From CAWDMN01 sp963803155 (lineage in GTDB: Bacteria; Acidobacteriota; Terriglobia; Versatilivoradales; Versatilivoraceae), in the NCBI GenBank assembly GCA_963803155.1, contig CAWDMN010000091.1:1-59151 (forward strand): a DNA stretch of 59,151 bases, written 5' to 3'. The notes under the pieces were generated by a model, which worked only from the letters and a program-made list of their open reading frames with translations, was not told the DNA's origin and did no database searches. A program made the position numbers and the translations under genes. Numbering within the stretch: the stretch's first letter is position 1; every line of letters begins with the position of its first letter. This document shows, piece after piece, positions 18,612-26,863 of this stretch.

Positions 18612-19901
18612 ATGAAGATGTTGAATCGGCGAGATTTTTTGAAAGGCGCCGCCCAGACTGCGGCTGGACTCGCAGCGGCGGCATTCGGCCCTGAGTTGAT
18701 CAGAGCCGGAAGCAAGGTGAATATGCATTTTAAAGAACTCACGGTGGTCATCCCCATGCCAATCCAGGTGGTGATCGACGATGTAGGCTGGTGGTCGGGG
18801 CGAGACGGCAGCCGGCAACAGGAGCCGTATCGTACCGGAATCCCGCGCAATCATGTCCCGGAAGATTATGACGCCATCGCACAATTCGGCCGCGCCTTAG
18901 GCATCCGGCCACAGGCTGCCATGGTTCTGTGCGAATGGGACAAACAAAACATTCTGCGCAAACTTCCCACCAGTACCTGGATGGGTACGGACTGGGACAA
19001 TAAGAAATGGGTCGGCCCCTGGATGGAAAAAGCCGCCGATATTATTCGCGGCAATCGCACCCACTTTGAACTGACCCTGCACGGGATCGGGCATGAATTC
19101 TGGACTGACGGGAAATTCACGCGCGCCGAATGGGCCGATGTCAACGGCGTGATGCGTCCTTCCGATCAAGTGGAAGCGCACTTGGATGCCTTCGAAGCCT
19201 TGCTGAATCAGCATCAGCTGGGGCCGATGCCCAGTTCATTTGTCCCCACGGCTTTCCTGCACGGATTTGGCCCCGCCGCCGGGCAGAAGATGAGCATGGC
19301 GGAAATATTAAGCCGCAGGGGGATCATGTACATCAACACTCCCTTTGAAAGCATGCGGAATCGGGAAGCCGCAAAGGAAGGGATTTTTGGATTTGACGGG
19401 GGGGTAATCACCGTCGACCGGGGTCATGATTTTCTCGATTGGAACATCATTGGCCAAGCGCCGACGGGCGAGTTGCGGGGCCCCACATGCGGAATGCACT
19501 GGGCCAATCTTCTCCACACCGACCCTGCGCGCAATTCAGAAATAGTCGAAGGATGGGTCCGGCTGTTGCAGCCGCTCAAAGACTCACTTGAAATGTGGCT
19601 GGCAGCCGATTCAGAAGTCTTTCGGGCACAGTTGATCCATCACGTTTGTACGGAACTGACTCCGACGGAGAAGGGATTTCGATTGAATTTCACGAAGGTC
19701 GACGCTCTGCCCGGCCAAATCAAACGCGAAGAATTCGTCTTGAAGTTGAAAAGCCCTTCCCCTCTGCGTTTAAGCTCGGAGAGTGTTGATCTAGCATCGG
19801 AGACTGTCGTAAAAAAAGAAAATGCCCTGCTCTATTCATTCAAATTAAAACGGCTGTCTGGGCGAAAAGAGGTCGAATTGAAGGTTCTCCCTGAGGGGTA
19901 A
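18612..19901 (+). CDS. Tat-exported protein of unknown function, polysaccharide-deacetylase-like motifs
   Basis: About 429 residues starting MKMLNRRDFLKG, a twin-arginine signal with an AG-rich cleavage region. An AGGAG nine bases upstream favours this ATG over the TTG at 18603. The mature protein has VVIDDVGWWSGRDG near its start and FELTLHGIGHEFW further on. Asp-Asp and His-x-x-x-His patterns at these places recall the metal site of NodB-type deacetylases and related (beta/alpha) barrels. The middle contains FDGGVITVDRGHDFLDWN, and the C-terminal part is a beta domain. I cannot place it in a named family. Its context among exported sugar enzymes suggests a carbohydrate substrate. Confidence 0.7.
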   Translation: MKMLNRRDFLKGAAQTAAGLAAAAFGPELIRAGSKVNMHFKELTVVIPMPIQVVIDDVGWWSGRDGSRQQEPYRTGIPRNHVPEDYDAIAQFGRALGIRPQAAMVLCEWDKQNILRKLPTSTWMGTDWDNKKWVGPWMEKAADIIRGNRTHFELTLHGIGHEFWTDGKFTRAEWADVNGVMRPSDQVEAHLDAFEALLNQHQLGPMPSSFVPTAFLHGFGPAAGQKMSMAEILSRRGIMYINTPFESMRNREAAKEGIFGFDGGVITVDRGHDFLDWNIIGQAPTGELRGPTCGMHWANLLHTDPARNSEIVEGWVRLLQPLKDSLEMWLAADSEVFRAQLIHHVCTELTPTEKGFRLNFTKVDALPGQIKREEFVLKLKSPSPLRLSSESVDLASETVVKKENALLYSFKLKRLSGRKEVELKVLPEG

Positions 19902-19951
19902 CTGGAATATTTGGTCCTCCAGGGCATCATTGATCCAAGCGCTCAATTTCC

Positions 19952-20136
19952 GAGGAGCCACTTATGCCAGCGTGCCTGGCTCAACAAGATGATGAAAGCA
20001 AGGTAGGACGCGCGAGTGTGACAAAGTCACCCGTCGCGCGTCGCCTGGCCTGCTCCGCCTGCCGAGCCAGTGTGCACAGGTGACGGCGGTCACTCGTGCC
20101 CGCTCCACCTTTGCCCATTTTTGATTTTCTAAGGAG
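19952..20136 (+). repeat. Family A repeat, copy 4, with a different core
   Basis: The ends are those of family A (GAGGAGCCACTTATGCCAGC, AACAAGATGATGAAA, then TTTTCTAAGGAG at the right). The core is unrelated: it forms a hairpin with ACGCGCGA and TCGCGCGT as the outer stem and GTGAC/GTCAC inside, and includes TCACTCGTGCCCGCTCCACC, also found near 1806-1827. Confidence 0.75.
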
Positions 20137-20281
20137 CTCCTCATGCCAGCGAGGCTGTCACAACAAGACGATGAAAACGGGATGATGGAGGCGGCCTGCC
20201 CTCAGGCCGTCTCAGCAGGCTTGGCAAACTCAGACGGGGTGGGGGCACCCCGCCTCCATCCACGCTATTTTCTAAGGAGAT
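20127..20281 (+). repeat. Family A repeat, copy 5 (tandem with copy 4)
   Basis: A standard full copy, sharing its left end with the right end of copy 4. It ends TATTTTCTAAGGAGA and lies between two converging genes. Confidence 0.85.
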
Positions 20282-20311
20282 TTCCGCAATCAACCTGATT
20301 TTAATCCCCCT

Positions 20312-22504
20312 CTATTGGGCCGCCAGTTCGTAATACACCGTTTTATGCTCAGCCCGCATTTCGAGCACGATCTCATTGGACTCATTCTTAACTGGAATTT
20401 GCCTCACTCTCCGACCAGTCACATCCAGTGTCCAACATTTAAAATGGCGGGGATTGTTGGAGCGGATGCGCAATTCACCAGTGATAGCGTCCAGAAGAGC
20501 AGGACCTCTGCCTTCGCTTTTCAGATGCCAAAAAGGAGAACCGAGCCTTGACATCTCGGAGGTGACTTCATATTCCATCCCGGTATTGTTTGCCGGGCCT
20601 ACTGCCGTGATGAGCAGCCGTCGCGCGGAACGGATCGGTTTCAAACCGTCCATGGTCGTGACAAATAGCGAGCCAAATTGGCTGGTACTAGTCAGATGAA
20701 TTGCCTCAAGATGATGAGGCATGTTAGCGGCAAGGAAACCGATCACCGCCTGCGTTCGGGGTGTATCGACATGCACTACGCCCGAAGAAGCGTTCCAGCT
20801 TAGTTCTCCAGTGATTGAGCGAGCGGTCAGCGACGAGGCATCCCAGTACTTCTTTATATCCCTCACTACCGGCTGACGCGATTGTTCCACGAAGCCGTAA
20901 CCCACTTTCCCTACCAGTGCGGCCCAAAGCGGGACGGGCTTGCGGTCTTCGGTCCATTGGTAAAGGGTTTCAGGATCGTAGAGCGATTCGGCCACTAGTT
21001 CAGCTTCCCGGATATCCTGCCGGTACCACATGGCAGCTAGCGCGGGGAATTGCAGGATTTGTGGAGGATTGCCGAACAGATCAAAGGATCCGTCCCCTAA
21101 TTGGCTAAGGAAGTCGGGGCTGAAATAGCCGAATTGAAGGAGACCATTCCAGCCCTGCAGAAGACCGTAAGAGACCATCAACCCGGCGCCTTCAAGCGAG
21201 TATTGATTTGGCAGGCAGGTATTCCATTCACTAATGGTCATTGGCATTCCAAGTATCCGCTCCCAGGCTTTTTCCGTGACAAGGTTTCCCACGCCCAGAT
21301 ACACCAATTTGTCTTCATCGGATTTCACGGCCTTCACCATGGGCAGATTGTGGAACCGCGCAGTCTTGATGTTCCATTTCAAATCGCCTTCACCCTGTGG
21401 ATGATCCCAATAGCCGTGGCGGTCGACATAGTCAAGTTTGGATTGTCCAAGCATATGAATGCGGGTAGGAAACCCATGAGCTTGCCAGTTTGTCGCGGCA
21501 ATGGGCACCTTCACTCCCGCCTTGCGCAAGACCGCTGAACTTGAAGTCCAATAAGCCTCTTCGAGTTCCCCACAAAAACGCAACTGGTCGAGGCCTCGGA
21601 GTTTTTGTTCGGGGTGTTCCGCCAAATACCTTTCTGAAAAATCAGGATTGGCCAATAAAGGAATGGTTTGTCCGGAATCGAGTCCTGGTCCTTCACCGAG
21701 GGGCCATTTTCCGTCCATGGACCAGGCTTTTTTTAGCCCGGCCTTGTTGCCGTATTTGGTTTGCAGCCAAGTGGAGAACTTCAATTCAAGTTCGTGGCGG
21801 AAGTTTTCATTGACTTCTCCCCAAAACAAAGAATCCTCGTTCAGGATTTCCACTAGCGCAATAGTTGGATCTTCCGCATACCGTTTGCCGGTATAAGGGT
21901 TCTTATGGGTGAATACATCCGTCATTCGCTGATGCAAAATAAACACGACTTTTTCGTTTAAAAACTCGGCGTACGGGGCGGGTCCGCCTTCGGGAAGCTC
22001 GGGGATGTTGTCACCAGGTTTGAATCGGTAAATCAGGGGGTAATCGACGTCGAGGATGATGTAGATGCCGTTTTCGCCGAGTTTGGCGATCAAGTAATCA
22101 AGCCGGTCCCAGGCCTCCTGGTTGTAGTCAAAAGAGGTTTTTCCTTTGCGGTCGTTGAGAAACTCCAAGCCATGAATCCGGGTTATGTTGATCCCCTGCC
22201 GGCGCATCCGGCGGACCGTATAATCCACCTGCTTTTTGGGGAGCAGGTCCATTTGCGCTCCCCAGAATCGCCCGGGCCTGCCATCTTCAAAGATAAACCT
22301 CTCTCCTTTGCGTGTGAGGAAGCCGTGTTTGCCCGTGGGGGCTTCTATCCATTGGCTGCAATCCAGCACATTCGGTTGAAAATCATCTTCAGCCGGTTGA
22401 AAGACAAAACTCTCCGTCTCGGGTTCAGCCTGAAGTCCGCTTCCGATGGTCCAGATAGCCAATGCAAGCAAGACGAGTGCAAACGCAGACAATGTTCTAC
22501 GCAT
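20312..22504 (-). CDS. Secreted clan GH-A glycoside hydrolase (cellulase/GH5-like fold)
   Basis: A 730-residue protein with a signal peptide (FALVLLALAIWTIGSGLQA). The first 450 residues form a (beta/alpha)8 barrel: RRQGINITRIHGLEFL, IYIILDVDYPL, then DPTIALVEILNEDSLFW with the Asn-Glu pair of clan GH-A (E223 as acid/base). TISEWN places a second Glu (E426) as the likely nucleophile. The spacing between them is longer than in typical GH5 enzymes because of an inserted segment. The C-terminal 250 residues are beta-rich and may bind sugars. Substrate could be a beta-glucan, mannan or galactan. GGGAGG eight bases before the ATG supports the start. Confidence 0.8.
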   Translation of the reverse strand: MRRTLSAFALVLLALAIWTIGSGLQAEPETESFVFQPAEDDFQPNVLDCSQWIEAPTGKHGFLTRKGERFIFEDGRPGRFWGAQMDLLPKKQVDYTVRRMRRQGINITRIHGLEFLNDRKGKTSFDYNQEAWDRLDYLIAKLGENGIYIILDVDYPLIYRFKPGDNIPELPEGGPAPYAEFLNEKVVFILHQRMTDVFTHKNPYTGKRYAEDPTIALVEILNEDSLFWGEVNENFRHELELKFSTWLQTKYGNKAGLKKAWSMDGKWPLGEGPGLDSGQTIPLLANPDFSERYLAEHPEQKLRGLDQLRFCGELEEAYWTSSSAVLRKAGVKVPIAATNWQAHGFPTRIHMLGQSKLDYVDRHGYWDHPQGEGDLKWNIKTARFHNLPMVKAVKSDEDKLVYLGVGNLVTEKAWERILGMPMTISEWNTCLPNQYSLEGAGLMVSYGLLQGWNGLLQFGYFSPDFLSQLGDGSFDLFGNPPQILQFPALAAMWYRQDIREAELVAESLYDPETLYQWTEDRKPVPLWAALVGKVGYGFVEQSRQPVVRDIKKYWDASSLTARSITGELSWNASSGVVHVDTPRTQAVIGFLAANMPHHLEAIHLTSTSQFGSLFVTTMDGLKPIRSARRLLITAVGPANNTGMEYEVTSEMSRLGSPFWHLKSEGRGPALLDAITGELRIRSNNPRHFKCWTLDVTGRRVRQIPVKNESNEIVLEMRAEHKTVYYELAAQ

Positions 22505-22549
22505 TGCGGCACACCTCCCGGATACAACTGACCCGAGAATAGAAGAGAA

Positions 22550-22732
22550 TTGCTGCTCAGGATGTAGCCAGAAGCCAGAATTCAGTAGTCAGAATAAACA
22601 GGCCAGCAACAAGATTTGATGCCCTTGTGGCGTGGCAAAGGGCTCATAAGTTTTTGGCGCAATCTTTTGGAGGCTCATTCGTAGGCTATTCTGGATTCTG
22701 ACTCCTGAATTCTGTCTACCTGAGTAGAGACA
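22550..22732. repeat. Family B repeat, copy 2
   Basis: An approximately 180-bp element between two co-directional genes. The left end has CTGCTCAGG and CCAGAATTCAGTAGTCAGAA. The right end has ATTCTGACTCCTGAATTCTG followed by TCTACCTGAGTAG. The ends are inverted relatives of each other, as in copy 1. Confidence 0.75.
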
Positions 22733-22741
22733 GAAGAGAAA

Positions 22742-24214
22742 TTACGGCTCAACATACAATCCGAATTCCGAAAGAGCTGGACAGACCGGAGCTTTGGTAA
22801 TGCGCAAGCGGACTTTGCTCGTCGTAACCTTTACGCATCTCAACAGGCGGCGATTGCCGACGCTGGTCCCTTTGGCGAATTCCCGCCACTGCCCGTCTTG
22901 CCATTGATCCAGGGCAAACGCTTCGATGCGCTGGCCCAGTGGCAAATATTCACGCAGATCCACGACATTGAAGGCCACGGGTGCGCTGAAATTCATCGCC
23001 AGGTCTGGCGTTGTCACCTGATCATTTGTGCTCCAGTACGTGCGCAGATTTCCATCGAGCACATTGGCGGGAGAGAATTCTGCCGTATTCCCCCGTGTAT
23101 TGCTTGCGATGAGCCTGGCTTTCTTTGCCAGGTTGTTGGAAAAAGTAGCATCCAAAATACGGCGGAATTCCTGAAGTGACTTCACGTCGTTTTCGTGGAT
23201 GATGCCCCGACGATCGGGAGGAAGATTCAAGTTCAGACAACTTCCCCGCCCCACGGATTTGTAAAAAATATCCAACAATTTAGCGGCTGTTTTCACCTTG
23301 GCATCTTCGCTCGAATGATAAAACCAACCAGGCCGGATGGAGACGTCGCACTCCGCCGGCAGCCAGACTGTGCCTGGGCGTTCGCCGGAATTGAGCCCTT
23401 CCGACAGGCCGCCTGGATAGCGTTCAGGGTTGCTCATGTCCATGGTGGCCCAGCAGGGATCCCCCGCAAAACCATTTTCATTGCCCACCCAGCGGATGTC
23501 GGGACCGGCATCGCTGAACATCACGGCATTGGGCATCGAATCGCGAACCATCCGCCAAGTGTTTTCCCAGTCATAGTAAGTCCTTGCATCGATTTTGCGC
23601 GTTTCCCGAGCTCCGCCATAATATCCATCGCCGCCGTTGGCGCCATCAAACCAAACGACGAAGAGCTCTCCATAATTTGTGAGCAACTCTCGAAGCTGGT
23701 TACGATAATAAGTCACGTACGCAGAAGTCGCGTAATCCTTGTGATTCCGGTCCCAAGGGGAGAGATAGACGCCGAACTTGATTCCCTGCCGCCGACAAGC
23801 TTCGGATAATTCCTTTACCACATCCCCCTTGCCATTCCGCCAGGGAGAGTTTTTTACGGAGTGTTCCGTGAATTTGCTGGGCCACAAACAAAATCCATCA
23901 TGGTGTTTGCAGGTCAGGATCAGCCCTTTCATGCCGGCGGCCTTGGCCGTGCGCGCAATCTGATCGGCATCGAAGGCGGTTGGATTGAAGACGGATTCTC
24001 TTTCATCCCCGTAGCCCCACTCTTTGTCGGTGAAAGTATTGACGGTGAAATGTACAAACCCATAGAACTCCATTTCATGCCACCGCATCTGACGATCAGA
24101 GGGTATGGGACCGTATGGGAGCGGTGGCTTAACTAAAGGGTCTGCACCAAAACACACTCCAATCCAAATAAGCCATATAAATGCAATAGCGAATCGTCGC
24201 GTGTTTTTTCTCAT
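22742..24214 (-). CDS. Secreted GH29 alpha-L-fucosidase
   Basis: About 490 residues with a Sec signal peptide (FAIAFIWLIWIGVCFGA). The GH29 signature is clear: WHEMEFYGFVHFTVNTFTD near the N terminus, LILTCKHHDGFCLWPSKFTE, and VVWFDGANGG with the nucleophile Asp (D190 in this numbering). The final 110 residues form a discoidin/F5-F8-like carbohydrate-binding module (ANVLDGNLRTYWSTND). The enzyme removes terminal L-fucose by a retaining mechanism. AAGG placed six bases before the ATG at 24214 favours that start over the ATG two codons earlier and over the long upstream extension to 24358. Confidence 0.9.
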   Translation of the reverse strand: MRKNTRRFAIAFIWLIWIGVCFGADPLVKPPLPYGPIPSDRQMRWHEMEFYGFVHFTVNTFTDKEWGYGDERESVFNPTAFDADQIARTAKAAGMKGLILTCKHHDGFCLWPSKFTEHSVKNSPWRNGKGDVVKELSEACRRQGIKFGVYLSPWDRNHKDYATSAYVTYYRNQLRELLTNYGELFVVWFDGANGGDGYYGGARETRKIDARTYYDWENTWRMVRDSMPNAVMFSDAGPDIRWVGNENGFAGDPCWATMDMSNPERYPGGLSEGLNSGERPGTVWLPAECDVSIRPGWFYHSSEDAKVKTAAKLLDIFYKSVGRGSCLNLNLPPDRRGIIHENDVKSLQEFRRILDATFSNNLAKKARLIASNTRGNTAEFSPANVLDGNLRTYWSTNDQVTTPDLAMNFSAPVAFNVVDLREYLPLGQRIEAFALDQWQDGQWREFAKGTSVGNRRLLRCVKVTTSKVRLRITKAPVCPALSEFGLYVEP

Positions 24215-24385
24215 ATGCATCCTTATTATTTTTCGAATCTGAACGAGTATGCACTCGTGGGATAGGTTGACAGAACTGCGCGTAATGCCTCTTTCAGAGC
24301 AGCAAAGAAGCATTGCCAAGTCGTTACGTCCGCGATGCGCGAGCTGTCGCTCCTGCATCCATGCCTGCCCATCTCAGATTCAGCT

Positions 24386-25531
24386 CTAATGCGATTGGCC
24401 CACGGCATCAGCAATGCCTGGAAGCCAGCGGACGGCATTATCGTGGAAGAACTTGCGCAGGACTGGCTCTGGAAGTGCCAGGCCCTGGACGTTTCGCCCT
24501 GCGTACTGAACGGTTTGGCTGGTGGCAAAATACTTCCAATCCCGCGCGTAGGTGTCTTCCCATTCCTTCAATGCTTTTGCCGTGTTGTCCTTGGGCATAA
24601 ACAACAAGTCGGTTCCGTAAAGTACACGGTCCTGGTATTTAATCAGGAAAGTTCGAACTTTCTCCCTCGGTTGAAGCATGAAGTAAGGCACGCGGGCAGC
24701 GGTGTCCACCGCAAAGTTGGGGTAACGGTCAAAGCGTTTGGCAATCTCATTCACGTCGATTTCCATGCTCCCCAGATGCGCCCCCACCACCCGGAGCTTG
24801 GGATTTCTTGCCAACATCCGGTCCCGTGCGGCTAGAATGGCCGCTTTCGAAGGCCACTCCCGATGAAGATATGCATATTCTCCCGGATTCTTCTTGTAGT
24901 AATCATAATCTGGGCTGGCGGCATTGGGGGCTTCCCAACAGGAGTCAGGTTCCGCCAGGTGGGCCACAACCGTGCGATTGTGCGCGGCAATATCCTGGAA
25001 GACGGAATCGAAGACCGGATCGTCGGCCATTAAGTATTTTCCAGCTTTCGTTTTGATCTCCATGCCTATGGTCTTATAAATTTTTACAGCTACGGCCCCT
25101 TTCGAAAAATCCTCGTTGAGTTGGCTGATGACTCTTTGGCTGAATCCAGGCTCTTCAAAATCATACGGACTGAAGGTGGTACAAAAGACAGCGCGGCCTG
25201 AACTGTCACGAGCCACGCTCAACACTTGGCTGCGTTGAGGCTCCAAACCTTTGTAATCGGGATCCCGATCGTCAATCACGCAAATGTTGAGGATTCCCAA
25301 ATGCAGACGCTTCAGGAGAGCGCTGAAGGCTGCATCCTGCTTGAATACATGAGCGTGCGCATCGATGGGATTAAGTTTGATGAAGGCCTCCATCATCTTG
25401 TTTTGGCTATCCGCGGATGGCTGAGAATTCTGCGCGGCATATTGAACAGACGGCAACAGCCAGGCGGCGGTTATCAATCCGGCGCCCAAAAGGATTGTCA
25501 AGCAAACCAATTCTGATGTTTTCAATTTCAC
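24386..25531 (-). CDS. Exported amidohydrolase-superfamily protein (amidohydrolase 2 type)
   Basis: A 381-residue TIM-barrel metallo-hydrolase with an N-terminal membrane anchor or signal (LTILLGAGLITAAWLLP). Metal ligands visible are the His-x-His of PIDAHAHVF, a His in TVVAHLAEP, a His in VVGAHLGS and the Asp of LYGTDLLF. The class covers decarboxylases, lactonases and hydrolases (TatD/ACMSD-like), and the substrate is not evident. The only start for the full signal is a GTG at 25531 lying two bases after GGAGA. A TTG at 25525 has better spacing, so the exact start is uncertain. It follows the fucosidase gene's upstream side with a 170-bp gap. Confidence 0.75.
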   Translation of the reverse strand: MKLKTSELVCLTILLGAGLITAAWLLPSVQYAAQNSQPSADSQNKMMEAFIKLNPIDAHAHVFKQDAAFSALLKRLHLGILNICVIDDRDPDYKGLEPQRSQVLSVARDSSGRAVFCTTFSPYDFEEPGFSQRVISQLNEDFSKGAVAVKIYKTIGMEIKTKAGKYLMADDPVFDSVFQDIAAHNRTVVAHLAEPDSCWEAPNAASPDYDYYKKNPGEYAYLHREWPSKAAILAARDRMLARNPKLRVVGAHLGSMEIDVNEIAKRFDRYPNFAVDTAARVPYFMLQPREKVRTFLIKYQDRVLYGTDLLFMPKDNTAKALKEWEDTYARDWKYFATSQTVQYAGRNVQGLALPEPVLRKFFHDNAVRWLPGIADAVGQSH

Positions 25532-25557
25532 TCTCCTGTTGTATATTCAAAAAATCA

Positions 25558-25703
25558 TTTCAGAAAATCGCGCGGATGGAGGCGGGGTGCCCCCACTTCG
25601 CCTGCGTTTACCAAGCGCGCTCAGACGGCCTGAGGGCAGGCCGCCTCCATCATCCCATTTTCATAATCTTGTTATGACGGACACACCGGCATGCGTTGCT
25701 CCC
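25558..25703 (-). repeat. Family A repeat, copy 6 (inverted)
   Basis: An inverted full copy with the standard core. The left-type end carries GCATGCCGGTGTGTCCGTCA, so copies 3 and 6 share a subfamily of ends. It abuts the stop codon of the next gene at 25709. Confidence 0.8.
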
Positions 25704-25708
25704 CAGGA

Positions 25709-26761
25709 CTAAGCGTATTCCTTGATCAATTGACGCATAAACTCACCAGCCAGTTGAGCTTGTTTATGGGCAAATTCGATTCCGACCGTTTGGCCGTTCA
25801 CTTGGGGCAGCTCGTGACATAATTCATAACTGATGTAACCATGGTAGCCAATTTCTTTCATGGCTTGGATGAAGTCTTCATAATACTGAGCGGTTTCACC
25901 CACGATCGTTCCGTCGTGCCGGTCATACCCTTTGATCACTCCATTCGGAACACGTTCGTACTCTCCGCCAAAGTGAGACAGAACTTGCAATGGCCCCACG
26001 GACTTGGCGGCCTGATGAACCGCCGCCGTGCTCTTATCGGACAGCAAGGGGGCATCCAGACAAACTTTCAAATGAGGAGAGTTGACTTCCTTCACCATTT
26101 TCAAGACGTCGTTGTGATCTTTGATGACGGGGGCGTGATTTTGCAGGGCCAACGTTACGCCGGCCTCCCCCGCATATCGGGCACATTCCACCAAGCCATC
26201 GTGGCACCATCCCCAAATCTCTTCGTTGGAGAATTTTTTATGCACCAAGGGCCATAGTTCATCGGTAATTCGGTAAGTGGCAAGCTTCGGATGCCTCGTA
26301 ATTCCCCGCCAAGCCAGAAAAACACGCAGCTTCTTGGCGCCAAAATCAGAAGTCATGCGAATGAGTTCCTTCATATAGCAGACCTGCGTCTCGCGCTCTT
26401 CGGGGACCGGACTGCTGAAGTTGTTGTTGGCGGCCACGGCGTGGATCTCGATCCCTTCGCCATCGGCTAATGTACGAAGTTCCTGACAGCGCTTCTTGGG
26501 CCAATCGAGAGGATTTCCATGCGGACGCTTGCCATCGATCTCAACTCCATCGTAGCCATATTTCTTGGCCGCTCTAATGACTTCGGGCAGGGTGAGAGCT
26601 TCCCCACGATACCAGACTCCCAGGTAAGTAATGCTGTAAAGTCCGACTTTCATATTCGATTTCCCTTCTTTCTTTGGAGGGTTTTGGAGGCCCAGCGCTT
26701 CCGAGCCAAGCAAACCCGCGGTGAGAGCCGCGGTTGTGCCTACAAACTGTCTTCGGTCCAT
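25709..26761 (-). CDS. Exported sugar phosphate isomerase/epimerase-like TIM barrel
   Basis: A 350-residue protein of the xylose isomerase-like/AP endonuclease 2 superfamily. It starts MDRRQFVGTTAA, a twin-arginine type signal. The barrel motifs are YDGVEIDGKRPHG (metal-binding Glu), a segment VTLALQNHAPVI, LKVCLDAPLL and YHGYISYELCHELP (C-terminal Glu). Members interconvert keto- and aldoses or epimerise sugars. Exported Tat versions are frequent in polysaccharide-degrading bacteria, but few are characterised. AAGGA eight bases before the ATG supports the start. It is followed upstream by the ThuA gene at 102 bp and may be co-transcribed with it. Confidence 0.8.
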   Translation of the reverse strand: MDRRQFVGTTAALTAGLLGSEALGLQNPPKKEGKSNMKVGLYSITYLGVWYRGEALTLPEVIRAAKKYGYDGVEIDGKRPHGNPLDWPKKRCQELRTLADGEGIEIHAVAANNNFSSPVPEERETQVCYMKELIRMTSDFGAKKLRVFLAWRGITRHPKLATYRITDELWPLVHKKFSNEEIWGWCHDGLVECARYAGEAGVTLALQNHAPVIKDHNDVLKMVKEVNSPHLKVCLDAPLLSDKSTAAVHQAAKSVGPLQVLSHFGGEYERVPNGVIKGYDRHDGTIVGETAQYYEDFIQAMKEIGYHGYISYELCHELPQVNGQTVGIEFAHKQAQLAGEFMRQLIKEYA

Positions 26762-26863
26762 TTGCGTTTTCCTTTCCTTCGTTGAGTTCGCGAAAAAAAA
26801 TTCACTTTAAAAATGAGTCCATTATTTCGAGCGACGTAAACTTAAAGGGTGCGAGGATGCCGC

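Noticed and set aside
18321..18884. 187-residue minus-strand ORF
   Set aside because: It overlaps the Tat-signal region of the 18612 gene on the other strand and has no ribosome site or motif.
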